Shown in pieces: positions 51,321 through 61,100 of a stretch of 64,000 nt of DNA (its first letter is position 1; each line of letters starts with the position of its first letter). The DNA lies in NCBI GenBank assembly GCA_035440755.1, contig DAORND010000007.1, positions 8,949-72,948 on the forward strand. The letters are read 5' to 3'. Position numbers and translations under genes: made by a program. A model generated the notes under the pieces. The model searched no databases. It was not told the origin of the DNA and worked only from the letters and a program-made list of their open reading frames with translations. This stretch comes from Aquimonas sp002352135. GTDB lineage: Bacteria; Pseudomonadota; Gammaproteobacteria; Xanthomonadales; Xanthomonadaceae.

Positions 51321-51958
51321 GCCGCAAGTTCCTGGTCTGGGACCTTCCCACACGGCTGTTCCACTGGTTGCTTGCGGCGTCGTTTCTGGGTGCCTGGTGG
51401 ATCAGCGAGTCGGAGCGTTGGCGTTTGAGTCACGCGCTGCTCGGTGTAACCGTGATCGTGCTGGTGTGCTTTCGCCTGTTCTGGGGAGCGTTCGGTTCTG
51501 GGCACGCACGGTTCGCGACTTGGACCTTTGCGCCTGCGCGCGCGCTTCGTTACTTCCAGGCGATCCTGCGGCGCCAGCCGGAGCACTATGTTGGACACAA
51601 TCCGGCGGGTGCATGGGCGGTGCTGGCGCTCATGGTGTTGACCCTTTCCACCGCAGTCAGCGGTTGGATCGCGTTCTCGCTGGACGTGCCGGAAGCCGTG
51701 GCGGAAGTACATGAAGTGCTGGCGACGCTGACTCTTTGGTTGGTCGGCGTGCATGTGACCGCCGTGGTGTTGAGCAGCGCACTGCATCGCGAAAGCTTGA
51801 TCGGCGGCATGCTGCATGGCTACAAGCGCGCGGATGGCCCTACCGGCGCGCGTCAACGGGTGTGGGTAGGGGTCATACTGTTGGCGGTTGTGCTGGCGAT
51901 CTTGATGGGCTGGATTCCGGTACCGGGGATTCGTGCTGGCGCATCGCTGCTGTCTTGA
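51317..51958 (+). CDS. cytochrome b561-like membrane protein
   Basis: A 213-residue polytopic protein with 4-5 helices. Conserved heme-ligand histidines are in WDLPTRLFHWLLAASF, RLSHALLGVTVI, EVHEVLATLTLWLVGVHVTAV, typical of the COG3658-type cytochromes b561 that pass electrons from quinol to periplasmic diheme cytochromes. The gene overlaps the DHC gene by 4 bases, which fits a membrane-to-periplasm electron route b561-DHC-SHP. Confidence 0.9.
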   Translation: MSRKFLVWDLPTRLFHWLLAASFLGAWWISESERWRLSHALLGVTVIVLVCFRLFWGAFGSGHARFATWTFAPARALRYFQAILRRQPEHYVGHNPAGAWAVLALMVLTLSTAVSGWIAFSLDVPEAVAEVHEVLATLTLWLVGVHVTAVVLSSALHRESLIGGMLHGYKRADGPTGARQRVWVGVILLAVVLAILMGWIPVPGIRAGASLLS

Positions 51959-51992
51959 ATGCCTGTGCCGATTGATCGTCCGGGGTATGTTG

Positions 51993-52679
51993 ATGAGGCT
52001 GTTGCTGATCGAGGATGACGCCATGCTTGGCGCGGCCATGTCTGTCGGACTGCGTCAGGACGGTCATGCCGTCGATTGGGTGCGGACGCGAGCAGAGGCA
52101 GAGTTGGCCTGGGTCGCGCCCTCACCGGAGTTGGAGGTCTATGACGCGGTCGTACTGGATCTTGGATTGCCGGACGGGGCGGGGCTGGATCTGCTGCGTG
52201 CCGCGCGTGCGCGCAGCCATCGCACGCCTGTGCTGATCGCCACCGCACGTGACCGTGTCAGTGAGCGTGTCGCAGGATTGGACGCGGGTGCAGACGACTA
52301 CATGGTCAAGCCAGTCGATCTGGATGAGTTGAATGCGCGCCTGAGGGCCTTGGACAGGCGGCGTCTCGGCCAGACGCCGGTGGTTGATCTGGCCAGTGAG
52401 GTCAGTGTCCATGTGTCCACAAGGCAGGTGTTGCGCCACGGCAAGGTTGTCGATCTGACCGCCCGTGAGTACGCCGTGCTGGCGGCCCTGGCCCGACGTC
52501 CGGGCGTGTACTTTTCCCGCGCACAGCTCAATGAAGCCATGTATGACTGGGATCACACGCTGGAGAGCAATGCCATCGATGTGTTCATTCACCAACTACG
52601 CAAAAAGCTCGGCAACGAATTGATCCAGACCGCGCGCGGCTTGGGCTATCGCGTTATGGCGGCCAAGGGTGGTGCATGA
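51993..52679 (+). CDS. OmpR-family response regulator (QseB/PmrA-like)
   Basis: A 228-residue transcriptional regulator: receiver domain (LLLIEDDAMLG, phospho-Asp in AVVLDLGLPDG, Lys in YMVKPVD) and winged-helix DNA-binding domain (VDLTAREYAVLAALARRPG, NAIDVFIHQLRKKLG, TARGLGYRV). ATG 51993 is preferred; ATG 51987 is two codons earlier. It overlaps the kinase start by ATGA and follows the cytochrome genes by 34 bases, so it may control this cytochrome operon. Confidence 0.92.
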   Translation: MRLLLIEDDAMLGAAMSVGLRQDGHAVDWVRTRAEAELAWVAPSPELEVYDAVVLDLGLPDGAGLDLLRAARARSHRTPVLIATARDRVSERVAGLDAGADDYMVKPVDLDELNARLRALDRRRLGQTPVVDLASEVSVHVSTRQVLRHGKVVDLTAREYAVLAALARRPGVYFSRAQLNEAMYDWDHTLESNAIDVFIHQLRKKLGNELIQTARGLGYRVMAAKGGA

Positions 52680-54079
52680 AATCGGAGATCGTCGCCACGA
52701 CGCAGACATGGTCCTTGCGCCATCGATTGGTTGTTCTGGTGTGCCTGTTGAGTTTGATTACCAGCCTGCTCGGCAGTTTTTGGGTCTATCGAACCGCAGT
52801 TGCCGAGAGTGAACAACTGTTCGATGCCGCATTGATCGAGAGCGGTCACGCGCTATTGGCCATCGTTGCGCATGAGATCAGGGAGCTGTCTGATCCGGAG
52901 GACAGTGCCTCGGCCCTGGATGCGATCGATCATGACCACGTGGAGCGCCTTTTTTTCCAGATTCGCGGTGCGCATGGGCAACTCCTCTTCCGTTCGCCGC
53001 AAAGTCCGCCCACCAGACTTGGAGGCCACGACGTCGGGCTCCACCTGTCCACTGTCGACGACGTGACCTACCGTGTTTACACCTTGCACAGTGCCAAGCA
53101 TCGGTTGTGGGTCGATGTGGCACAGCCCATGGCCGTTCGGGAGCAGTTGACCCGCGCCAGCGCGCTGCGATTGGTGCTGCCAGGCACTCTCCTGCTTCTG
53201 CTGCTGGCGCCGGCGGTCCTTGTCGCCGTGCGACGCGTGACGCGCCCGGTCATTCGCTATTCCGAAGCGCTGGACGCCTTGCCCCTGGAATCGCTTCATT
53301 CGGTTTCGCCGCACGGCTTGCCAAGCGAATTGATGCCCGTGGCCACCGCAGTGGGCGGTCTGGTTGAGCGCGTGCAGCGCGCATTGTTGCTGGAGCGCAC
53401 ATTGACGGCCGATGCCGCGCACGAATTGCGGACTCCACTGGCGGCCTTGCGTGCTCAGGCACAGGTAGCGTTGCGTGCGCGGGACGAGCAAGAACGCGCG
53501 GAGGCACTGACCGCGTTGATCGCCGGGGTCGATCGCAGCACTCGTCTGGTCGATGGGGTGCTGGCGCTGGCGAGACTGGATGCGCAGACGAGCGGACCCT
53601 CGGTCGTGCCCCGCGATGCATTGCCAATGCAGTCCCTGGACGCGGTGCTGCACGCCGTACTGGCTGATCTGGAGTCCGCTCGTCGCGGTGGCTCAGTTCA
53701 GCGGCATGTCCATGCGCGGCCTGTGAAGGACCGCGTCGATATCGACATGATCGGTGTATTGATGCGCAATATGATCGACAACGGTTTGCGCCATGCAAAG
53801 CACGCACTGTGGATCGAGCTCGACAGCGACGAGTCGGGGGTCGTATTTGAGGTGCGCGATGATGGCGATGGTATGTCGCCAGAGGCGATGGCCAGGGCGG
53901 GTGATCGATTCTTCCGGGCGGACAGCTCGCAGACCGGCTCCGGCTTGGGACTGGCGATGGTGAAGCGGATCGTTGATGTGCTCGGCGGGCGGCTGGAATT
54001 TGTGCGACCTTCCAGCGGACCGGGTTTTTCGGTACGGGTCAGTTGGCCGTTGAGCGAGCTTGCCGGGCGTGTCCGCTAG
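52676..54079 (+). CDS. sensor histidine kinase (QseC-like)
   Basis: A 467-residue membrane kinase: first helix (about 17-40), periplasmic sensor (about 41-160), second helix (LVLPGTLLLLLLAPAVLVAVRRV), HAMP-less linker, HisKA with DAAHELRTPLAALRAQAQ, HATPase with MRNMIDNGLRHA, VRDDGDGMS and GSGLGLAMVKRI. It pairs with the regulator encoded by the overlapping gene. The signal is unknown; the cytochrome context suggests redox or respiratory input. Confidence 0.92.
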   Translation: MKSEIVATTQTWSLRHRLVVLVCLLSLITSLLGSFWVYRTAVAESEQLFDAALIESGHALLAIVAHEIRELSDPEDSASALDAIDHDHVERLFFQIRGAHGQLLFRSPQSPPTRLGGHDVGLHLSTVDDVTYRVYTLHSAKHRLWVDVAQPMAVREQLTRASALRLVLPGTLLLLLLAPAVLVAVRRVTRPVIRYSEALDALPLESLHSVSPHGLPSELMPVATAVGGLVERVQRALLLERTLTADAAHELRTPLAALRAQAQVALRARDEQERAEALTALIAGVDRSTRLVDGVLALARLDAQTSGPSVVPRDALPMQSLDAVLHAVLADLESARRGGSVQRHVHARPVKDRVDIDMIGVLMRNMIDNGLRHAKHALWIELDSDESGVVFEVRDDGDGMSPEAMARAGDRFFRADSSQTGSGLGLAMVKRIVDVLGGRLEFVRPSSGPGFSVRVSWPLSELAGRVR

Positions 54080-54200
54080 CTCGCGGCTTGGTTACCGCAA
54101 CGACGACATGACGTTGCAACCCCCCCTTCGCGATCAGGCTGATTCCGGCTGCTGCCGATGCCCGATGTGGGTGTGGCTCCGGTGGCAGTGCTGTTGCCGC

Positions 54201-54452
54201 TCAGAACCGATCATTCGGCAATTGTTTGAAGGCTTCCAGCGCGGCCTTGAATGCACGCGATTCGTCGTCTTCCCAGGTGCCACCCAGTTTGGCGATATCG
54301 CCGGGCAGTGGCGGCGGTGGCGGCTCCATGCCCAGCGCTTGCTTGATCAGGTGGTGAAACACATCGTTGATCGGCCAGCCGCGTTCGCGCGAGATGCGCT
54401 TGATGCGTTCGGCGACTTCGGAATCGATGTCTTTCAGCAGGAAGTCGGGCAT
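54201..54452 (-). CDS. small ribbon-helix-helix-like protein
   Basis: An 83-residue protein starting at ATG 54452. The first half (MPDFLLKDIDSEVAERIKRISRERG, then WPINDVFHHLIKQALG) resembles a ribbon-helix-helix DNA-binding fold of the Arc/FitA type. It is followed by a polyproline run (PPPPPLPGD) and an acidic-helical tail (WEDDESRAFKAALEAFKQL). No toxin gene is beside it, so an antitoxin label is not justified. It precedes ampG on the same strand, on the downstream side. Confidence 0.65.
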   Translation of the reverse strand: MPDFLLKDIDSEVAERIKRISRERGWPINDVFHHLIKQALGMEPPPPPLPGDIAKLGGTWEDDESRAFKAALEAFKQLPNDRF

Positions 54453-54498
54453 GGGGGATGTGCTGCAGGTCAGGCCGTGCGTCTTTTTACTCCTTTGT

Positions 54499-55860
54499 TC
54501 ATCCGCGTGGCTGAATTTCAGTCGATTCATCGGACTGGCGCGACGAACTCCCGGACGACGCGGTGGCTGAGGCGGCACGCCCAAGCGACTGCTCCACCGC
54601 GCCGCTGCGCAGCAGATACAGATACAACACCACGCCAGGCAGGGCGACGGCGGTGGTGAACAGATAGAAATTCACGTAGCCGAACGACTCGATCATCTGC
54701 CCCGCGGTGGTGCCGGTGATCAGCCGCCCAATGACACTGGCGGCAGCCGACAGCAGAGCAAACTGGGTGGCCGTAAAGGCGAGATTGCACAGTGCCGACA
54801 AATAGGCCACGACGACCACGCCACCGATGCCGCTGGCGACGTTCTCGAAGCCGATGGTGAAGGCCAGCAAGGTGTTCGAATGCCCGTTGTGCGCCAGCCA
54901 CGCAAAGCTCAGGTTGGACACCGCCATCAGGATCAGCGCCAGCAGTACGGACCGCTTCATGCCCAGACTGCTGTAAAGCACGCCGCCAAGGAATATGCCG
55001 GTAAGGTAGGCGAAAAACCCGAGTCCAACGTCCCACGTAGCGATCTCCTCGTTGCTGAAACCGAGGTCGTTCAACAGCAGACGCAGCGTGAGGTTGGCAA
55101 GCGTGTCACCGATCTTGTGCAACAGCACGAACAGCAGCACCAGCCATGCGCCGTGGCGCTGGAAGAACTCGCGAATCGGGCCACTGATCGATTGCCACAA
55201 AGCGCTCATTCCCTGCGTTTGCAGCGCTGGACGATGGCGCGCTGGCTCCCCCAACCAGAAGCCTGCGATCAGCGCGGGTAGAACAAATACGGCACATAGC
55301 AGATACGACAGTGTCCAGTTGCTGTACGTCGCCACCAGCAGGGCCAAGGAACCTGCCGCCACCGAGCCGATGCGCCAGCCGTATTGCGACATTCCTGAGC
55401 CGACGCCCAGTTGGTCACTGCGCAGCGACTCGATGCGGAAGGCGTCGATGACGATATCGAAACTTGCGCCAGCGACGCCGACACCGACAGCGGCGATCGC
55501 CACCCAGCCCAGTTCGGTGCGTGGATCGCCGAAGGCCAGCGCACTCAGTGCCATGACCACCAGCAGGGCGGTGACGCAGAGCCAGGACAGTCGTTGCCCC
55601 AGATACGACAAGCCGGGCAATCGTGCGCTATCGATCAAAGGCGCCCACAGAAACTTGAGGTTGTATACAAGAAAGGCCAGAGAGAAGGCGGTGACACTCC
55701 GCTTGTCGATGCCATCCTGGGCGAGTCGAGTGGTCAGGGTCGCGCCGATCATGGCGTAGGGAAAGCCAGACGACATGCCAAGCAGCAGTGCTGCCAGAGG
55801 TTCACGCTCGGTGTAGGGGCGCAGTCCGGCGGGCAGGCGATCACGCCAGGATGGACTCAT
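54499..55860 (-). CDS. ampG: AmpG-like MFS permease (muropeptide uptake)
   Basis: A 453-residue MFS transporter with about 12-14 helices. AmpG-type features are LGMSSGFPYAMIGATLTTRLAQDGI, the LKFLWAPLID motif and FDIVIDAFRIESL. AmpG imports anhydromuropeptides for cell-wall recycling and beta-lactamase signalling. ATG 55860 overlaps the xthA stop by ATGA, so it is co-transcribed with xthA. The C-terminal tail is Ser-rich and probably cytosolic. Confidence 0.88.
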   Translation of the reverse strand: MSPSWRDRLPAGLRPYTEREPLAALLLGMSSGFPYAMIGATLTTRLAQDGIDKRSVTAFSLAFLVYNLKFLWAPLIDSARLPGLSYLGQRLSWLCVTALLVVMALSALAFGDPRTELGWVAIAAVGVGVAGASFDIVIDAFRIESLRSDQLGVGSGMSQYGWRIGSVAAGSLALLVATYSNWTLSYLLCAVFVLPALIAGFWLGEPARHRPALQTQGMSALWQSISGPIREFFQRHGAWLVLLFVLLHKIGDTLANLTLRLLLNDLGFSNEEIATWDVGLGFFAYLTGIFLGGVLYSSLGMKRSVLLALILMAVSNLSFAWLAHNGHSNTLLAFTIGFENVASGIGGVVVVAYLSALCNLAFTATQFALLSAAASVIGRLITGTTAGQMIESFGYVNFYLFTTAVALPGVVLYLYLLRSGAVEQSLGRAASATASSGSSSRQSDESTEIQPRG

Positions 55861-56639
55861 GCCTTGCTGTCCGGTGCGTAATCCACCCGAAACGGCGCAT
55901 GGTCGGAAAACTTGGGTTCTGCATGGATCGCGCAAGCGCGTAGTCGATCACGCAGGCGCGGGCTGACCACCTGATAGTCGATGCGCCAGCCGACATTCTT
56001 GGCACGCGCCGCGCCACGTTGACTCCACCAGGTGTAGTCCTCACCCTCGGGTTGCAGATGCCGGTAGCTGTCGATCCAGCCTTGTTGCTGGAACAGATGG
56101 TCGAGCCACGCGCGCTCTTCGGGTAGGCAGCCGGAGTTCTTCTGGTTGGAAGTCCAGTTCTTGATGTCGCGACGCGTATGCACGATGTTCCAGTCGCCAC
56201 AGATCACGTAATCGCGATCGCTGTGGAGCCACTGCTGAAGAATCGGCCCAAACCAGTCCATACAGCGGAACTTGAATTGCTGCCGCTCCTCGCCTGAGGA
56301 GCCTGACGGGAAGTACAACGAAACCACGCTGAGCTGCCCGAAACGCATTTCGAGGTAGCGACCCTCCTCATCGAACTCGGCCCAACCGAGCTCCGTCAAT
56401 ACCGAATCCGGCTCGCGCCGACTGTAGATGCCGACGCCGCTATAGCCCTTCTTTGTGGTGGCATCGCGAAACGCCACCGTGTAGCCCGCTGGACGCAGGA
56501 CCGGGTCGGCCAATTGTTCGGCCTGTGCCTTGGTTTCCTGCACACAGAGCAGGTCGGCATCCTGCTGGGCAAACCAATCGAAAAAGCCCTTCTGCGCGGC
56601 AGAGCGCAGGCCATTGGCGTTGAAGCTGAGAATTCGCAT
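55857..56639 (-). CDS. xthA: exodeoxyribonuclease III (AP endonuclease)
   Basis: A 260-residue EEP-fold nuclease for base-excision repair. Catalytic motifs are SFNANGLRSA, LLCVQETKAQ (metal-binding Glu), VSLYFPSG, YVICGDWNIVHT (Asp-x-Asn), WWSQRGAARAKNVGWRIDY and EPKFSDHAPF (catalytic Asp-His). Full length. It is divergent from pyrE with a 91-base shared region. Confidence 0.95.
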   Translation of the reverse strand: MRILSFNANGLRSAAQKGFFDWFAQQDADLLCVQETKAQAEQLADPVLRPAGYTVAFRDATTKKGYSGVGIYSRREPDSVLTELGWAEFDEEGRYLEMRFGQLSVVSLYFPSGSSGEERQQFKFRCMDWFGPILQQWLHSDRDYVICGDWNIVHTRRDIKNWTSNQKNSGCLPEERAWLDHLFQQQGWIDSYRHLQPEGEDYTWWSQRGAARAKNVGWRIDYQVVSPRLRDRLRACAIHAEPKFSDHAPFRVDYAPDSKA

Positions 56640-56730
56640 GCGAGAGTCGGTCCCTGAGCGGCAGCGCGGATGGTCGCGAACAGCCGATGCTGGGATGATA
56701 GCGGCCTTTGCAACGATTCATGGTCAACCC

Positions 56731-57375
56731 ATGCAGGACTATCAACGTCGTTTCTTCGATCTCGCCTTGCGCTGTGAGGTGCTGAGGTTTGGCGAGTTCA
56801 CCCTCAAGTCGGGGCGTGTCAGTCCGTATTTTTTCAACGCGGGACGGTTTGATTCGGGCGGTTCCCTGCGTTCGTTGGGCGAATGCTACGTCGCAGCACT
56901 GGGCGCTTCCGGGCTACATTTCGACATGCTGTTTGGACCGGCCTACAAGGGCATTCCCCTGGCCACGACCGTGGCCGTAGCCCTTGCTGGCGAAGGACGT
57001 GATGTGCCCGTCGCCTTCAATCGCAAAGAGGCCAAGACGCACGGCGAGGGCGGCTCGCTGATTGGTGCGCCGTTGCAGGGCAAGGTGCTGATCGTGGATG
57101 ACGTGATCACGGCGGGAACCGCCGTGCGCGAATCCATCGAGATCATTCGCCAAGGCGGCGGCGAACCCTGCGGTGTGCTGATTGCATTGGACCGTCAGGA
57201 ACGCGGATTGGGAGAACGATCCGCAGCGCAGGAGGTCAGCGCGGAATTGGGCCTGCCCGTGATCGCCATCGCAGGGCTAGGCGACTTGCTTGCCTATACT
57301 GGCGAGGTGGATACCATCAAGGCGCATGCATCTGCCCTGCTGGCGTATCAGGCCCAGTTTGGGGTCAACGTGTAA
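56731..57375 (+). CDS. pyrE: orotate phosphoribosyltransferase
   Basis: Makes OMP from orotate and PRPP in pyrimidine synthesis. The 214-residue length fits the family. Motifs are FGEFTLKSGRVSPYFFNAG, FGPAYKGIPLAT, AFNRKEAKTHGEGG and the PRPP-binding VLIVDDVITAGTAVRESIEI. ATG 56731 is the family start (MQDYQRRFFDLAL); no strong Shine-Dalgarno precedes it. Confidence 0.96.
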   Translation: MQDYQRRFFDLALRCEVLRFGEFTLKSGRVSPYFFNAGRFDSGGSLRSLGECYVAALGASGLHFDMLFGPAYKGIPLATTVAVALAGEGRDVPVAFNRKEAKTHGEGGSLIGAPLQGKVLIVDDVITAGTAVRESIEIIRQGGGEPCGVLIALDRQERGLGERSAAQEVSAELGLPVIAIAGLGDLLAYTGEVDTIKAHASALLAYQAQFGVNV

Positions 57376-57408
57376 ATCTGTCCGTCTTGACGGAACGCGA
57401 GGTAGTTC

Positions 57409-58044
57409 ATGCGTAAGCTGCTTATTGGTTTGATCCCGCTATTGCTGGTTGTCTGCGATGTGGCGCTTGCCCAGAAGCTGTATCGCTGGGTCGACAAGGA
57501 AGGCAACGTTCACTACACCGACACACTGCCTCCCGAGGCGATGCAGTCTGCTCGCGATGAGCTCAATTCCCAAGGCATGACGGTCAATCGCGTGGACCGT
57601 GCGCTGACCGAGGACGAGCGCCAACGCAAAGCCGAGGAAGCGGCGCGCAGTGCCGAAGAGGCGGCGCGAAAAGCTGAGCAGGACAAGATGGATGCGGTAT
57701 TGACCTCTTCCTACGCGACGGAAGGTGATTTGGAGCGCGCCTACAGGGAGCGCTTTGATTTGCTTGATCAGTCGGTCGAGGCGGCCAAGGTTGGCATTGC
57801 CAGTCAAGAGAAGAGTTTGACCGACCTGCTGGCGCATGCGGCGCGCTTGGAGCGCGAGGGCAAGCCAGTACCCACGACGGTCAATGGTTCGATTTCTGCT
57901 GCGCGAAAGCAGGTTGCTGAACAGCGTGCCTATCTGGAAATGCGCGAGACTGAACGTAACAGCTTGCAGACTGAGTTCGAGACAGTGCGCGACCGCTACC
58001 GGAAATTGAAGGGCTCGATTGGCGCGGATTCGCTATCGAACTGA
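57409..58044 (+). CDS. DUF4124 exported coiled-coil protein
   Basis: A 211-residue exported protein: signal peptide to about ALAQ, DUF4124 domain (KLYRWVDKEGNVHYTDTLP), then long charged helices rich in Glu/Ala/Arg (AEEAARSAEEAARKAEQD) predicted as coiled coil. It follows pyrE by 33 bases on the same strand. Function unknown; probably periplasmic or envelope-associated. Confidence 0.88.
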   Translation: MRKLLIGLIPLLLVVCDVALAQKLYRWVDKEGNVHYTDTLPPEAMQSARDELNSQGMTVNRVDRALTEDERQRKAEEAARSAEEAARKAEQDKMDAVLTSSYATEGDLERAYRERFDLLDQSVEAAKVGIASQEKSLTDLLAHAARLEREGKPVPTTVNGSISAARKQVAEQRAYLEMRETERNSLQTEFETVRDRYRKLKGSIGADSLSN

Positions 58045-58122
58045 GTGCAACTTCAAGACGAACCGGTCGCTTTGTTGCGGTTCTGTTTTCGGAGTGGTCG
58101 CGTTGCAACGGATGGTCGTCGC

Positions 58123-61100
58123 TCAGGTTGGCCCAAGCGAAGACGGCGCTGCCTCGGCGGTCGGCTCGTCGCGCAACCGCACCAAGCGGAAGCGACCGTC
58201 TGCGATGGCTTGATCCGGATGGCGCAAGGCGTCCCGTACGTCATGCAGTCGAACGGGGCGAGGCACATAGGCAAGCATGCACGCCTGATCTCGTCCGGCG
58301 TTCTTGGCTTGATACAGGGCGGCATCCGCAAGCTGCAGTGCCGACTCCCAGTCTACGCGTTCACCCGGACCGAGCGGCCAGCCCGCAATGCCGATGGATG
58401 CGGTTCCCTGCAGCTCTTTGTCGCCATCAATGCGGACACGCAGTGTGCGGATCGCTCGTAAGAGGCGCTTGGCTTGCGCCAAGGCATCTGTCGGACGTGT
58501 CAACCGGAGCAATACCAGGAACTCTTCTCCGCCCCATCGGATCCGGTGGTCGGCACTGCGTGTGGTTCTGCGGATGACGTCCGCGATGGCGACCAACCAT
58601 TGGTCGCCTGCTTTGTGGCCGTGAAGGTCATTGATCCGTTTGAAGTGATCGAGATCCAGCAACAGGAACAACAAGCCTTCGCGATCCTGCTCGCCGAGCT
58701 GTTCCTGCTCCTGCTGCAAACGCAGGGTCAGTGCCATCTCTGCTTGGATTTCATCCTGCACAAAACGTCGGTTTCCCAGTCCGGTCAACGCATCGGTCCG
58801 GCTCAACTCCTGCACCTGTACCAGAGCTTGTTCGAGCTGGAGGTTGTTGCTGCGCAATTCGCGAGTGCGTGACTCCACTTCGGCTTCGAGGCGTCGATTG
58901 ATTGTTCGCAGACTGAGCAGGCGCAGATGGGCAAATCCCCAGATTGCCAACACTACCACCAGCATGACCAAGGCCCGGACCCAGGGTTGCTCCCACAGCT
59001 GGGGTTCCACCTTTACCTGGAGACGAATCTCGGGACTGACCGTGCCCCCAGGTGCTACCGCGCGAACCCGGAAGGCATAGTCTCCCGCATCCAGCGCGCC
59101 ATAGGTCACACTTTGCCGCGACTCGGCGACGCTCCATTCCGCATCCAGGCCCTCCATGCGGGTCTGAAACATCGGAGCCCGCGGCAGCAGTGAGTTGACA
59201 CCACTGAAGCGGATCTCGATCCGTCCACCACCAGGAGGCAGTGTGATGACATTCTGCGGTATGGGCTGCAGGGCAGTGCCATCGATCAGGACGGCCTCAA
59301 GCTTCACGCTGGGTGCGCGCTCGGCGAGGAGGGTGCTGTCATCGCGCAACACCGCAACACCACGTGCGCTTGGCAGCCAGAGCCTGCCCATGTGATCCCG
59401 CGCACCGGCTGGCTGGCTGGTGCCATTCAGCTGACTGCTACGCAAGCCGTCCAGCCGATCAAGGCGACTTACAGGCAATGGCTGCTCGGGATCGGCAATC
59501 CACGCGGCCAGATTTTCCGCAGCGATATGACTCAAGCCCAGATTGCCGGTGAACCATAGCCCGCCATCGTCATCGTCGGTAACAAAAAAGACCGCACGCT
59601 GGAATGCCGGGCCTTTGCTCGCAAGGTTGCGGAACTGCCCTTGGAGATACAGCCCGAGCCCTGCCTGGCCGCCAACCCAGATTCGGCGTTCGCGGTCCTC
59701 AAAAAGGGTCAGCACGCGCTGTGTCGGGGGAATCTCGGCAATCCGTTGCAACCGGCCTGATTTCGGGTCGTAGACGCCGACACCGCGCTCATAGGTGCCA
59801 GTCCACAGTCGCCCATCCTGCGTCAATAGTAGACTTCGCGCCTCAACGGATCCGCTGCCGTCTTCCCATTGAATCCGGTCAAACTTCTTGCCGTCATAGT
59901 GAATCAGGCCGCGATCTTCGGTTCCCAGCCACAGCGTTCCATCGCGATCCGGTTGAATGGCGCGAATCAAACTGCTGGGCAATCCATCCTTCTGGGTAAC
60001 GTTGTGGAACTCGCCATTGAGCAGTCTCTGTAAGCCGACGGTATAGCTGCCCACCCACAGGGCACCACTCTCATCGAAAGCCAGCGCACGCACGCTGTCT
60101 CCCAGCAACCCGCTGGATGGCGAATATATCTTTCCAATCCGATCGTCGGTGAATTCGATCAGGCCGCCACCATCCACACCTGCCCACATACTTCCATCGG
60201 GTGCGGTGGCGATGACGCGCGCGTACTCGCCAGGCATTCCTTCCGCATCGCCAAAGTTGATGAACAGGCTTTCGCGAAGGCGTGCAAGACCAAAGTTGGT
60301 GCCGATCCAAAGATTGCCGAAGCGGTCTTCGAACAACGTGGAAACGAAATTGTTCGGCAGACCGTCACTCGGCAGCGTGTCCAGCTGGTTCCGATAGAGA
60401 CGCTGAAGGCCTTTGCCCTCATACCCGATCCATAGCGCGCCTTGGCGGTCCAGCAGGAGCTTATTGATGACGTCGCCTGCAAGACCGTCCCGCATGTCCA
60501 GATGACCCTTCCACTGGCCAGTCTCATCGACGTGATGCAAGCCACGCATGGTGGCGACCCAAACACCACCATCCGAATGGCCGGCAATACTTCCGCCAAT
60601 CGGGTTCTCGTCGCCTTGCAGCGGGATTGGTCTGACGCCCGAAGCGTCGACGATGAACAGACCGCTGGACCGCGTCAGCACCCAGACGCGTTGCTGTGCA
60701 TCGAAGTAGACATCACGAATCGCTGTGGCGGGAATTCCATTGACGAGCGTCACCTTGTCGTCAACGATGCGTGCGAGGCCAGTCTGGGTACCGACCCATA
60801 CGTCGTTGTCCGTACGTCCGCGGACCATCATGACGGTGTCGCTGGGTAAGCCTGATTCGCGGTTCCAGCGCGTGACTTTGTTGTCCCGAAGGCGTGACAG
60901 TCCGCGATCCACGGAAGCCACCCATAGGCTATCGTCGCTGCCTTGCCACAACCTCACCAAAGCGGATCCGGTTTGCTGGGTGACGGATTCCGCAGCGGGG
61001 CGGATGCGCAGCCCGTCAAATTGCGCCAGCCCTTCGTAAGTGGCAATCCACAGAAACCCGTCCGAACCGTGCGCAAAGGCATTGACGGAGTTCTGAGGCA

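Noticed and set aside
54201..54452. Type II antitoxin of a toxin-antitoxin pair
   Set aside because: No toxin-like gene (PIN, RelE, MazF) lies beside it; the RHH-like fold alone is insufficient.
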